DNA of 64,000 nt. Origin: Ruixingdingia sedimenti (GTDB lineage Bacteria > Pseudomonadota > Alphaproteobacteria > Rhodobacterales > Rhodobacteraceae). Every line of letters begins with the position of its first letter. Within the stretch, counting starts at the first letter, position 1. Position numbers and translations under genes: made by a program. A model generated the notes under the pieces. That model saw nothing but the letters and a program-made list of their open reading frames with translations. It searched no databases and was not told the origin of the DNA. Location: the NCBI RefSeq assembly GCF_031432425.1, contig NZ_JAVKPH010000005.1, positions 1 through 64,000 on the forward strand. The letters are read 5' to 3'. Of this stretch, positions 8,079-16,525 are shown piece after piece.

Positions 8079-8798
8079 CTAACCCGCCTGCGCCGCCGGT
8101 GCCAGCCGGACCCGCGCGTCGGGACCACGCGGATCGCAGGCGAACAGCGCGGGCCGTGCGGTCAGGTAGGCGCGCCAGGTCTTTTCGGGGGTGGATCCGA
8201 TGGTGAAGCCGTGTTGGCTGTGCATCTGGCCACTCAACGTCACGATGCTAATGCCCTCGCTATCGGCCTTGGCAATGACTGCGCGGATGCGTTGATCGAG
8301 TTTCGACAGAGGCGGGTTTTGAGGTGCGGTCTTGACCGGCATCGTGGCGGGTGCGGCACTCGGTGGCGCCAGTTCCACAAAATCAGTGCAGGCCCGCCGG
8401 AACGCCTCGGGCGCCTTCGCTTCGCCCATGCCGATCACTGTCAGATGGCGTTCGCGCAGGTAATGCGCCAGATGCGCGAAATCGCGGTCCGACGAGGCGA
8501 TGACGATGGTCCTGACCCCGCCGCGATGCGCCAGATCCACCGCCTCGATGGCCAGCAGCATGTCGGTCGCGTTCTTGCCGCCGCCGCTGTGGCACAGGCG
8601 GAACCCCGGCGCGGCCTCCCACAGCGGCAGAAGCTTCATGTTGCCGTAGACGCGCTTGATCACCACCCGCCCATGGCTGGCGGATCGGGTCAGCAACCGC
8701 CCCGCCAGTGTCGCGGGCAGGTTGTCGCCATCCACCAGCAGCGCCACCGCCCCCGCCGCCTGCACCGCCCCCGCGAAATCCGCCCGCTGTTTGATCAT
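8079..8798 (-). CDS. NYN-domain (LabA/PIN-like) protein with C-terminal OST-HTH-like domain, copy 1
   Basis: A 239-residue protein. Residues about 15-145 form an NYN (PIN-like nuclease) domain: ALLVDGDNLPAT holds the first acidic pair, GGGKNATDMLLAIEAVDL the second acidic site, and VIASSDRDFAHLAHYLRE the third, consistent with an intact metal centre. A proline-rich linker leads to a C-terminal domain (about 165-235; KLDQRIRAVIAKADSEGISI) resembling OST-HTH/LOTUS RNA-binding modules. Family proteins are predicted RNases or RNA-handling factors. A second, divergent copy lies 80 bases upstream on the same strand. Neither copy's target is known. Confidence 0.8.
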   Translation of the reverse strand: MIKQRADFAGAVQAAGAVALLVDGDNLPATLAGRLLTRSASHGRVVIKRVYGNMKLLPLWEAAPGFRLCHSGGGKNATDMLLAIEAVDLAHRGGVRTIVIASSDRDFAHLAHYLRERHLTVIGMGEAKAPEAFRRACTDFVELAPPSAAPATMPVKTAPQNPPLSKLDQRIRAVIAKADSEGISIVTLSGQMHSQHGFTIGSTPEKTWRAYLTARPALFACDPRGPDARVRLAPAAQAG

Positions 8799-8878
8799 TC
8801 AACCATCCTGCCCGATCGGCGCAGGATTCGCGGGAAAAGCGGCGCCAGTGCGGCGGGCCGGGGGCGGAAATCCGGGGG

Positions 8879-9625
8879 TCAGGTCACGTCGCGCGCCAGC
8901 AGCTGCCCGCCGGGGCCCTGCTTCACCTCGAACCGCGGCAGCTTGTGCATCAGGTCGCTGAGCTTGGCGCTGCCATAGGTGCGGGTGTCGAAGTCGGGCG
9001 AGCCTTGGGTGATGTACTGCCCGATCTGGCCCAGCGAATACCACTCGCCGTCCGGGTCGATGGCGCGCATCGCGGCGATGATCAGGGGGATGGCCTTGGC
9101 CGGGGCCTCTTTCTGGCCGCGGGCGGGGGCGGGCGGTTCGGGTTCCGCCCGGCCCGTGCGGGCGGGTTCGTCGCGCCCCTCGTCGCCGCGCAGGTTTTCC
9201 ACATAGATGAACCGCTTGCAGGCCATGCGGAACGCCTCGGGCGTCTTCTTTTCGCCGATGCCGTAGACGTCGAGCCCCTGTTCGCGGATCCGCGCCGCCA
9301 GCCGGGTGAAATCGCTGTCGGAACTGACCAGAACGAAACCGTCGAACAGCCCCGAATGCAGGAAATCCATCGCCGCGATCACCAGCCCGATGTCGGAGGC
9401 GTTCTTGCCCTTGGTGTTGGAAAACTGCTGGTCCGCCACAAGGCCGAGTGCCGCGACCTTCTTGGCCCAGGCGTTCAGCCGCAGCGCCGACCAGTCGCCA
9501 TAGATGCGCCGCACACTCGCCTCGCCGAGCGCCGCGATTTCCTCGAAGATCGCCTCGGCATAGCCGGCGGGCACGTTGTCGGCGTCGATCAGCACGCAAA
9601 GGCGGGGGGCGCGGGGCTGGGTCAT
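8879..9625 (-). CDS. NYN-domain (LabA/PIN-like) protein with C-terminal OST-HTH-like domain, copy 2
   Basis: A 248-residue paralogue of the downstream NYN protein with the same architecture: NYN domain (residues about 8-145; CVLIDADNVPAGYAEAIFEE, NTKGKNASDIGLVIAAMDFL, VLVSSDSDFTRLAARIRE, all acidic sites present), a charged Glu/Pro/Ala linker, then a LOTUS-like module (about 175-245; PLIIAAMRAIDPDGEWYSLG). A clean GGAAGG ribosome-binding site precedes the ATG. This copy is closer to the common LabA/DUF88 consensus than copy 1, so copy 1 may be the specialised duplicate. Predicted function: metal-dependent RNase or RNA regulator in the cytoplasm. Confidence 0.85.
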   Translation of the reverse strand: MTQPRAPRLCVLIDADNVPAGYAEAIFEEIAALGEASVRRIYGDWSALRLNAWAKKVAALGLVADQQFSNTKGKNASDIGLVIAAMDFLHSGLFDGFVLVSSDSDFTRLAARIREQGLDVYGIGEKKTPEAFRMACKRFIYVENLRGDEGRDEPARTGRAEPEPPAPARGQKEAPAKAIPLIIAAMRAIDPDGEWYSLGQIGQYITQGSPDFDTRTYGSAKLSDLMHKLPRFEVKQGPGGQLLARDVT

Positions 9626-9756
9626 CGGGTTCCTTCCATTTGATCCGACCTTGTGCCCGAAACGGCGCGCGGCGCAAGGCCGTGTGCATCCTTTTGCACA
9701 GTTGACTGACGGGCCGACTTGGGCAATCTCATCCCAAAAACGACTCGAGCAGACCA

Positions 9757-10266
9757 GTGATCACCCGACGTTCCCTTCTTGCCGGCACCGCCGGCCTTTC
9801 CGCCATGAGCCTTGCGGGCTGCGACCTGTTCGCGCCCCCCGTCCAGCGCGCCGAGGGCGCGGTGGCGCTGATCGAGGTGCACAAGGCCAGCCGCCAGATG
9901 CATCTCGTCACCCCCGAGGGCAAGCCGCTGCGGCGCTACCGCGTGGCCCTGGGCAACCCCGAGGGCCACAAGATCCAGCGCGGCGACCGGCGGACGCCCG
10001 AAGGGCTCTACCGTATCGACCGGCGCAACCCGAAAAGCGCCTATCACCTGGCGCTCGGCCTGTCCTACCCTTCGGTCGACGACATCCGCCGCGCCCGCGC
10101 CCAGGGCCGCGACCCGGGCGACAACATCTTCATCCACGGCGCCCCGAACGGCCAACCGCGCCCGCCGGGCGACTGGACCAACGGCTGCATCGCCGTGGAC
10201 AATGCCGAGATGGAGGAAATCTGGGCCCTGGTGCCGCTCGGCTGCCCGGTGCGCATCCTCGCCTGA
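9757..10266 (+). CDS. L,D-transpeptidase (YkuD) lipoprotein
   Basis: A 169-residue YkuD-domain protein. The N-terminus MITRRSLLAG...SLAGCD combines a twin-arginine-like start with a lipobox, so Cys22 is probably lipidated and the enzyme held in the periplasm. The catalytic motif is complete: FIHG with His127 and the WTNGCIAVDN block with Cys144. Such enzymes form 3-3 peptidoglycan cross-links or attach proteins to peptidoglycan. The start is GTG; no in-frame ATG would preserve the signal peptide. It is monocistronic and convergent with the TRAP binding-protein gene, with a palindromic repeat between them. Confidence 0.9.
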   Translation: MITRRSLLAGTAGLSAMSLAGCDLFAPPVQRAEGAVALIEVHKASRQMHLVTPEGKPLRRYRVALGNPEGHKIQRGDRRTPEGLYRIDRRNPKSAYHLALGLSYPSVDDIRRARAQGRDPGDNIFIHGAPNGQPRPPGDWTNGCIAVDNAEMEEIWALVPLGCPVRILA

Positions 10267-10353
10267 TCCGCGGGTGAAGAGGTCGGCGGCGGGGGTTTCA
10301 CACCCCGGCGCCGGCTGGTTCTCGAACCAGTGGCGCACCATCCGGCGCCCCGT

Positions 10354-10462
10354 GGGATATTTGTGCCAGCCTGAAGAACAGGGCGCTCCTTCACGGCAAG
10401 ATCCCTGCCCTGTTCATTTTCTGTCCCCAAATATCCCGGGGGTCCGGGGGCTGGCCCCCGGC
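10354..10462. repeat. Modular palindromic intergenic element, copy a
   Basis: The right arm is intact (CTGTTCATTTTCTGTCCCC then AAATATCCC), followed by end module X (GGGGGTCCGGGGGCTGGCCC...). The left arm keeps GGGATATTT and AACAGGGC, but the stretch between them is replaced by unrelated sequence, so the stem is broken in the middle. It lies between the convergent YkuD and dctP genes. Confidence 0.75.
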
Positions 10463-10551
10463 ACCGACCCCTCCGCCCGCATTGCCGCCGGGCAAGGGCC
10501 GCGCGATACCCGTGGCATCGCGCGGCCCCGTGGGCGCCGGGTGGCGTCAGG

Positions 10552-11574
10552 TCATTCGGGCGTCCTGGTGTAGGCTTCCAGGATCGCGCTGCCCGGGCGG
10601 CCGCTGTCATCCAGCTGCTTGGCCCAGTCGGAGGCGACCGAGGTGATCTGCGCGCGCCAGCGGTCGGCCTCTTCCTCCGGGATTTCGGTGATCTTCAGCG
10701 TGCCCGCCGCGACATAGCTGTCGCGGATCTTGTTTTCCTCGGTATCCTGATAGTCGCACAGCACCTGCTGCGCCTCTTCGCCGGCGGCGATCATCGCCTG
10801 CTGCACATCGGCGGGCAGCTTGTCCCAGGTTTCCTGCCGGATACCATACAGCACCGCGGCAGAGCCGAGCGTGATGCCCTCGACCGTGTGGTGCAGCAGT
10901 TCCTGCAGGCTGAAGGGCGGTACGCCGACCCAGATGTAGATCGCGCCGTCCACGGTGCCGCGCGACAGCGATTCATAGACCTCGCCCGCCTGCATCTGCA
11001 CCGGGATCGCGCCGAGGCCCCGGGCGGTCGCGCTTTGCGGCCCGGCCAGCGCGCGCAGCTTGAGGCCGTTCAGATCCTCGAGCTTCGTCACCTCTTTCTT
11101 CGTCGTCATCACCTTCAGGCCCGGAGGCGCGCCGACGAACAGCACCCGGATGCCGAGGTTGTCATATTCGTGCTGGTCCAGCAGCCCGCCGTCCTGCGCC
11201 ATCGGCCATAGCCGTTTCACCGCGTCGCAGGTGCTGGTGGCCACGCCCGGCAGGTCGACCACGCCGCTCAGCGGCAGCTTGTCGGGCGAATAGGGGGCGC
11301 CGACGATGGCGAAATCGGCCAGCCCCGAGGACAGCAGCGACAACTGGTCCTTGCCGAGCTGGCTGGCGTGGAAGTTCTCGAACACCACCTTGCCGCCGGT
11401 GGCCTCGGTCACGGCCTCGGCAAAGACCTTGGCGCCGTGCTGATAGTACATGTGGTTTTCCGGCCAGAGGTTGGACAGCCGGATGGTGATCTTGTCGTCC
11501 GCTTGCGCCATGCCGCCGGTCAGCGCGGCGGCGAAGGCAAGGGCCGAGGCCGCCATGAACGATGTGATTTTCAT
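10552..11574 (-). CDS. TRAP transporter solute-binding protein (DctP family)
   Basis: A 340-residue periplasmic binding protein with a clear signal peptide (MKITSFMAASALAFAAALTG, cleavage near AQA-DD). The mature part follows DctP-type TRAP receptors: IRLSNLWPENHMYYQHGAKV, LSSGLADFAIVGAPYSPDKL, KLRALAGPQSATARGLGAIP and the aromatic AIYIWVGVPPFSLQELLHH that lines the ligand pocket. The conserved arginine expected to bind a carboxylate is plausibly in LKLRAL. No TRAP permease (DctQ/DctM) gene lies in the window, so this is an orphan receptor or its permease is elsewhere. It is divergent from the racemase gene, which suggests co-regulation and import of an organic acid handled as a CoA ester. 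Confidence 0.85.
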   Translation of the reverse strand: MKITSFMAASALAFAAALTGGMAQADDKITIRLSNLWPENHMYYQHGAKVFAEAVTEATGGKVVFENFHASQLGKDQLSLLSSGLADFAIVGAPYSPDKLPLSGVVDLPGVATSTCDAVKRLWPMAQDGGLLDQHEYDNLGIRVLFVGAPPGLKVMTTKKEVTKLEDLNGLKLRALAGPQSATARGLGAIPVQMQAGEVYESLSRGTVDGAIYIWVGVPPFSLQELLHHTVEGITLGSAAVLYGIRQETWDKLPADVQQAMIAAGEEAQQVLCDYQDTEENKIRDSYVAAGTLKITEIPEEEADRWRAQITSVASDWAKQLDDSGRPGSAILEAYTRTPE

Positions 11575-11807
11575 ATGTTCCTCCCGAAACTCGCGAAATC
11601 CGTGCCGCGCTCCCGGCGGCAGGGAAGGTTCTACCCTATCGCGTCCGGCCGTCGCGGGCTTTGGCCGGATCCATCGTGCAGTCCTATGGCAGGTATGCCC
11701 TGCGGCTCTGGCGGTTCGTGAATCCGCAAGCGGTGCTTCGTGATTTGGAACTTGCCCGGTTTCGGCCCGCGCCCTTACTGGAACGGCAGGATCAGAAGGG
11801 GGGCGTC

Positions 11808-12962
11808 ATGTCGCAGGCGAAGGGGCCGCTGGCCGGGGTGCGGATCGTGGAACTGGGCGGCATCGGCCCGGTGCCGTTCGCGGCGATGCTGCTGTCGGAT
11901 CTGGGTGCAGACATCGTCCGCATCGACCGGATCACCGCCCATGACGGCGGCGCGCCGATCGAGCCGCGGTTCAACCTGCTCAACCGGGGCCGGCGCAGCG
12001 TGGCGATGGATCTGAAGAACCCCGCCTCGGTGCAGGCGGTGCTGCGGCTGGTGGCGCAGGCGGATGCGCTGCTGGAAGGGTTCCGCCCCGGGGTGGCCGA
12101 AAAGCTGGGTCTGGGGCCCGACGCCTGTGCCGCCGCCAATCCGCGGCTGGTCTATGGCCGGATGACGGGCTGGGGCCAGGACGGGCCGATGGCGCAGGAA
12201 CCCGGGCATGACGTCAACTATATCTCGCTGTCGGGCGTGCTGCATGCGATCGGCCGCGCGGGCGAGCCGCCGGCGATCCCGCTGAACCTGACGGGCGATT
12301 TCGGGGGCGGTTCGCTCTACCTCGCGCTTGGCGTGGTCAGCGCGGTGCTGGAGGCGCGGCAGTCGGGCCGGGGGCAGGTGGTCGACACCGCGATGGTGGA
12401 CGGGTCGGCCTCGCTGATGACGCTGATCTACGGGCTGGTCGCGGCCGGGTACTGGCAGGACGAACGCGGGGTGAACCGGCTCGATTCCGGGGCGCCGTGG
12501 TACAATGTCTACGAATGCGCCGATGGCCGCTACGTCAGCATCGGCGCGAACGAGACGCGGTTCTACAACAACGCCGTCCGCCTTCTGGGGCTGGAAGGCG
12601 CGGGCCTGCCGGATCAGCACGACAGGGCGGGCTGGCCGATGATGAAGGACCGTTTCGCCGCCGCCTTCCGCAGCCGGACGCGCGACGAATGGGTGGCGCT
12701 GGCCGCGGGCAGGGAAACCTGCATCGCCCCGATCCTGTCGATGTCCGAGGCGCCGCACCACCCCCATCTGCGCGCCCGCGGCACCTTCGTCGAGGTCGAG
12801 GGCATCGTCCAGCCCGCGCCCGCGCCGCGGTTCAGCCGGACCGAAGCCGCGATCCAGCGCCCGCCCGCCGCACCGGGCGAACATACCGACGAGGTGCTGG
12901 CCGACTGGGGCTTTACGTCCGAGGACATCGGCGCGCTGCGCGGGGCAGGGGCGGTGGCCTGA
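11808..12962 (+). CDS. Alpha-methylacyl-CoA racemase (family III CoA-transferase fold)
   Basis: A 384-residue protein of the CaiB/BaiF fold that matches the alpha-methylacyl-CoA racemase branch rather than transferases. It has the racemase opening VRIVELGGIGPVPFAAMLL, GHDVNYISLSGVLHAIGR with His134, TGDFGGGSLYLALGVVSAVL with Asp164 (30 residues apart, as for the catalytic His126/Asp156 pair of Mycobacterium MCR), and YECADGRYVSIGANE. In the family it interconverts 2R and 2S methyl-branched acyl-CoA so that beta-oxidation can proceed. I start at the ATG after AGAAGGGGGG; a longer in-frame opening exists upstream but looks non-coding. Neighbours: divergent TRAP receptor and downstream LysR gene. 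Confidence 0.85.
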   Translation: MSQAKGPLAGVRIVELGGIGPVPFAAMLLSDLGADIVRIDRITAHDGGAPIEPRFNLLNRGRRSVAMDLKNPASVQAVLRLVAQADALLEGFRPGVAEKLGLGPDACAAANPRLVYGRMTGWGQDGPMAQEPGHDVNYISLSGVLHAIGRAGEPPAIPLNLTGDFGGGSLYLALGVVSAVLEARQSGRGQVVDTAMVDGSASLMTLIYGLVAAGYWQDERGVNRLDSGAPWYNVYECADGRYVSIGANETRFYNNAVRLLGLEGAGLPDQHDRAGWPMMKDRFAAAFRSRTRDEWVALAAGRETCIAPILSMSEAPHHPHLRARGTFVEVEGIVQPAPAPRFSRTEAAIQRPPAAPGEHTDEVLADWGFTSEDIGALRGAGAVA

Positions 12963-13019
12963 TCCCATAGGGCGGCCCTACGCCGTGTCTGCGGGGGGCC
13001 GAAAGGACCCGGGGCCGCA

Positions 13020-13048
13020 TTGACAGGCCCTTGGCGCGGCGCGATACC
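13020..13048 (+). promoter_or_regulatory. Putative sigma70-type promoter for the LysR gene
   Basis: TTGACA at 13020-13025 is followed after 17 bases by GATACC at 13043-13048, 30 bases before the LysR start codon. The -35 is consensus and the -10 weak, as is common for regulated alphaproteobacterial promoters. Sequence match only. Confidence 0.4.
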
Positions 13049-13077
13049 GGACGGGCGGACCCTGCGGGCAGTGGCTC

Positions 13078-14025
13078 ATGACCTTCAACCGGCTTCACCT
13101 GATCAGGCAGACCGATCTCTTTTCGCTCAAGCTGTTCATCTCGGCGGTGGAAGAGCGGCAGATCGGCCGCGCCGCCATGCGCGAGAACATATCCGCCTCC
13201 ACCGCGACCAAGCGCATCCAGGATCTGGAGGAAATCGCGGGCATCAAGCTGCTGGAACGCACGCCCGCCGGGGTCACGCCCACGCCCGCGGGGCAGGTGC
13301 TGGAACGCTATCTGCGCAACATCTTCGGCCAGCTCGACGACATGCGGGCCGAGATTGCGGGGTTCAGCGAAGGCGTGCGGGGCGAGATCACGGTGGCCTC
13401 CGCCCGGTCGGTCATCGCGCCCTTCCTGGCCAAGGAACTGGGAGAGTTCGGCCGCGAATATCCGATGGTGGACCTGATCGTGCACGAGGTGGAAAACGCC
13501 CGCATCGTGCAGGCCGTCGCCAATGGCGAGGCGGAAATCGGCGTCTTCGCCGTCACCGCGGGCGTGGATCTGACCGGGGTCGATGTGGTGCCCTACCGCG
13601 AGGACCGCATCGTCGCGGTGATCCCGCGCAGCCATCCGCTCGCCGCCTGCGAAAGCGTGACGTTTCAGGACCTTCTGTCGGAAAACCTGATCCCGGTGCA
13701 TGGCATGATGGGCGCTTTCGAAACCGCGAGCCAGCGTCTGGGGCGCGAATTCCGCCCCCGCTACGTCACCCGCAGCATCGAAGCCGCGATCAGCCTGACG
13801 CAGGCGGGGCTCGGCGTCACGGTGCAGCCCGAATGTCTGGTCAGCCGCGACCTGTTCGACGAGGTGGCGACGGTGCGGCTGGACGAACCCTGGGCCAAGC
13901 GGCTGATCAAGATCGCGACGCCGCGCGGCCGGGTGCCCAGCCGGGCGGCGGGGGCGCTGATGGCGCAATTGCTCGACCGGCCGGGGCAGCCCGCCCGCGA
14001 CCGCAAGGCCCCGCGCGCGGGCTGA
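13078..14025 (+). CDS. LysR-type transcriptional regulator
   Basis: A 315-residue LysR regulator. Residues about 12-70 form the winged helix-turn-helix (LKLFISAVEERQIGRAAMRE...ISASTATKRIQDLEEIAGIK...FER-type ERTPAGVTPTPAG), and residues about 95-295 the periplasmic-binding-like effector domain (ITVASARSVIAPFLAKELGE; GLGVTVQPECLVS). A possible TTGACA promoter lies just upstream. Being flanked by the racemase gene (same strand, 115 bases upstream) and the convergent GMC oxidoreductase, it probably controls one or both in response to an acid or CoA ester. The gap to the GMC gene end is only about 10 bases. Confidence 0.92.
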   Translation: MTFNRLHLIRQTDLFSLKLFISAVEERQIGRAAMRENISASTATKRIQDLEEIAGIKLLERTPAGVTPTPAGQVLERYLRNIFGQLDDMRAEIAGFSEGVRGEITVASARSVIAPFLAKELGEFGREYPMVDLIVHEVENARIVQAVANGEAEIGVFAVTAGVDLTGVDVVPYREDRIVAVIPRSHPLAACESVTFQDLLSENLIPVHGMMGAFETASQRLGREFRPRYVTRSIEAAISLTQAGLGVTVQPECLVSRDLFDEVATVRLDEPWAKRLIKIATPRGRVPSRAAGALMAQLLDRPGQPARDRKAPRAG

Positions 14026-14035
14026 GGCCCCCGGC

Positions 14036-15649
14036 TCAGCGCCGGGGTGCTGCGTCCTGCCGGATCATGTCGGCGGCCTTTTCGCCGATCATGATGCAGG
14101 GCGCGTTGGTGTTGCCCGCGGTGATCGTGGGCATGATCGCGCCATCGGCGACGCGCAGCCTGTCCACCCCGTGCACGCGCAGCCGCGCATCCACCACCGC
14201 CATCCCGTCGCGGCCCATCTTGCAGGTGCCGACCTGATGCCAGCCGCAGTTGCCCACGGTTTTCAGGTGATGCAGCAGATCCTCGTCGCTTTGCGCGGCG
14301 GCGCCGGGCATGCGTTCGTTCACCACGCGGGCGGCGACGGGGGCGCTGCCCATGATCCGGCGCATCTTGCGGATGCCGATCAGGGTGCGGCGGGCGTCGT
14401 CGGGGTCGGACAGGTAGTTGGGCTGGAACAGCGGCGCCGCCAGCGGGTCGGCCGAGGCCAGATCGACCCAGCCGCGCGACCCGGGGTTGAGCAGCACCAC
14501 CCCCGCGCTGACGCCCGGAAAGCTGTCGACGATCACCGCCCCCTTGGGGTGGAAGGTATAGGACAGCGGCCGCAGCACCATCTGAAGGTCGGGCTGTTGC
14601 AGGTCGTCGGAACTGCGCAGGAAGACCGCCGAGGCAGAGGCCGACATCGCCAGCACGCCCTTGCGGAGCAGCAGATATTTCATCCCCTCGATGTATTTCG
14701 CCAGACCCGAGACGCGGCTGTTGTAGGAACTGCCGGGCGTCACCTCCCAGATCATCGGGGCGAACCAGTGGTCTTGCAGGTTCTGGCCGACGCCGGGCAG
14801 ATGCGCGCGCGTCTCGATCCCCGCGGCTTGCAGTTTCGCGCCGTCGCCCACCCCCGACAGCATCAGCAGTTGCGGCGAGTTCAGCGACCCCGCCGACAGC
14901 ACGATTTCCCGCGCCGCCGAAATCACCCGGCGCCGGCCGTCCTGCTGCACCTCGATGCCGGTGGCCGCATTGCCCTCGATCACCACGCGCAGCACCTGCG
15001 CCTTGGTCAGCAGGGTCAGGTTCCTGCGGCTGTTCAGAACCGGGGCGATGAAGGCGGTATAGCTGCTTTCCCGCCGCCCGTCGCGGATGGTGTGCTGGTG
15101 GTAGTCGGCGCCCTCGTAGGGCGGTGCGTTCAGGTCGTTGATGCGCGGGATGCCGATGCCGGCGGCGGCAGAAAGGTAATCGTCGATCACCGGACTGCGC
15201 ATGATCGGGTCGCTGACCCGCAGCGGCCCGTCGCCGCCGTGGATGTCGCTTGCGCCGCGGGTGTTGGATTCGGATTTCCTGAAATAGGGCAGGACGTCGT
15301 TCCAGCCCCAGCCGGGGTTGCCGAGCGATTCCCAATGGTCGAAATCCCGCGGGTGGCCCCGCATGTAGACCATGCCGTTGACCGAACTGGTGCCGCCCAG
15401 CATCCGCCCCCGGGGCCAGTAGATGCTGCGCCCCTCGATCCGGGATCCCGCTTCGGTGAAATAGGACCAGTTGAGCCGCTTTTCCAGAAACAGCTTGCCC
15501 ATGCCCGCGGGCGAATTGACCCAGAAGTGGTCCGCGGACCCGCCCGCCTCGATCAGCAGCACCCGGTTGGCGGGGTCTTCGGACAGCCGGCCGGCCACCG
15601 CGCAACCGGCCGACCCGGCCCCGACGACGATGTAATCGTAAGTTTCCAC
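14036..15649 (-). CDS. GMC family FAD-dependent alcohol/choline dehydrogenase-like oxidoreductase
   Basis: A 537-residue GMC oxidoreductase. The N-terminal dinucleotide fold reads YDYIVVGAGSAGCAVAGRLS; GMC signature 1 is WPRGRMLGGTSSVNGMVYMR and signature 2 is the region ending VLSAGSLNSPQLLMLSGVG. The C-terminal active site has His in NCGWHQVGTCKMG and Asn in TAGNTNAPCIM. Members oxidise alcohols (choline, benzyl alcohols, polyethylene glycol, aliphatic alcohols) and pass electrons to oxygen or the respiratory chain. No betaine-aldehyde partner or bet regulator is adjacent, so choline is not assured. Convergent with the LysR gene, divergent from the cupin gene. Confidence 0.9.
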   Translation of the reverse strand: METYDYIVVGAGSAGCAVAGRLSEDPANRVLLIEAGGSADHFWVNSPAGMGKLFLEKRLNWSYFTEAGSRIEGRSIYWPRGRMLGGTSSVNGMVYMRGHPRDFDHWESLGNPGWGWNDVLPYFRKSESNTRGASDIHGGDGPLRVSDPIMRSPVIDDYLSAAAGIGIPRINDLNAPPYEGADYHQHTIRDGRRESSYTAFIAPVLNSRRNLTLLTKAQVLRVVIEGNAATGIEVQQDGRRRVISAAREIVLSAGSLNSPQLLMLSGVGDGAKLQAAGIETRAHLPGVGQNLQDHWFAPMIWEVTPGSSYNSRVSGLAKYIEGMKYLLLRKGVLAMSASASAVFLRSSDDLQQPDLQMVLRPLSYTFHPKGAVIVDSFPGVSAGVVLLNPGSRGWVDLASADPLAAPLFQPNYLSDPDDARRTLIGIRKMRRIMGSAPVAARVVNERMPGAAAQSDEDLLHHLKTVGNCGWHQVGTCKMGRDGMAVVDARLRVHGVDRLRVADGAIMPTITAGNTNAPCIMIGEKAADMIRQDAAPRR

Positions 15650-16026
15650 GGCATTTTCCTCGGTCTGGGACAGTCCCGGAATGGTGCCGCCCCCGCCGGG
15701 GTGTCAATTCGGATTTGCCGAAGCGCGGCTTCGCGCCTGTCGAACCGGCCCGTGGCGGTGGTGCGGCGGGGGCGGTGCAGGGGGCATTCTGCCCCCTCTT
15801 GGCTTTCGCCAATTCACCCCCTGAGGATATTTTCGGACAGAAAATGAAGGGCGTGGCGCGGGAGTCCGCCGCCTTTCCATGTCAGGGGCCGGGGTGTCCC
15901 CGCACGGCGCGCCACCGGCAGGGAAAGGCGATGCCGTTACCGGCCATAGGCCCGCCCTGCGGCGGGGCGGTTGCGCCGGGGGGACCGCTGTCCGATCCTG
16001 CGGCCGGGCATCGGACAGGAGGACCC
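15650..16026. other. 377-bp divergent intergenic region between GMC and cupin genes
   Basis: No gene is supported here. It must hold the promoters for the GMC gene (leftward) and the cupin gene (rightward), but I see no convincing -35/-10 pair. It contains a half-copy of the palindromic element at 15779-15850 and GC-rich sequence with small hairpins near 15955-16010. Confidence 0.7.
15779..15850. repeat. Modular palindromic intergenic element, half-copy b
   Basis: End module Z (GGGGGCATTCTGCCCCC, then CTCTTGGCTTTCGCCAATTC and ACCCCCTGAGG) followed by only the left arm, ATATTTTCGGACAGAAAATG. The right arm is missing. It is the only copy in a divergent gap and the only half-element seen, which suggests truncation by deletion or recombination. 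Confidence 0.75.
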
Positions 16027-16401
16027 ATGTTTGCAGTCGACCTTGACGAGGGATGGGCGGCGGTGCCCGGGACCTCGGGCATCCACATCAAGCCGCTCAG
16101 CGGCGATTTCGACGAGGCGGCGGGACGCGGGTTCCGTACCCGCTATGTCCGGTTCGACGCGGGGGGCGAGACCTTCGCGCCCTTCACCCACACCTATTGG
16201 GAAGAGGCGCTGCTGGTCGAGGGCACGCTGACCACCAAGGAGGATGGCAAGACCCTGACCGCCCCCGCCTATGTCATCCGCCCGCCCGGGACGCCGCATG
16301 GCCCGCTGCGGTCCGACACCGGCTGCCTGATGATCGAGATGCAGTATTTCGCCGACCGCGCGGTGGGGCTGGCGGGCTATCTGGACCGCAAGGCGCCGTA
16401 G
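16027..16401 (+). CDS. Cupin-domain protein (ChrR-like cupin)
   Basis: A small 124-residue single-domain cupin. The first cupin motif reads FTHTYWEEALLVEGTL, with one His and the metal-ligand Glu but lacking the second His of the classical HxH; the second motif is IRPPGTPHGPLRSD with a histidine. This pattern resembles the ChrR C-terminal/acetylacetone-dioxygenase-like cupins. A strong AGGAGG ribosome-binding site precedes the ATG. Function unknown: it could be a small dioxygenase or a metabolite-binding accessory to the CoA-transferase gene that follows 124 bases downstream. Confidence 0.75.
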   Translation: MFAVDLDEGWAAVPGTSGIHIKPLSGDFDEAAGRGFRTRYVRFDAGGETFAPFTHTYWEEALLVEGTLTTKEDGKTLTAPAYVIRPPGTPHGPLRSDTGCLMIEMQYFADRAVGLAGYLDRKAP

Positions 16402-16525
16402 GGCGCGGGCGGCTTCGAAAACCCCGAACCGCCGGTTCGGGTTTTGCAACTTGGATCGGCCCGGCCGCCTGCATAGGGTCTGCCCGGGCCGTGCGCGGGC
16501 TGCGCGGCGAACGGGAGGACATGGG

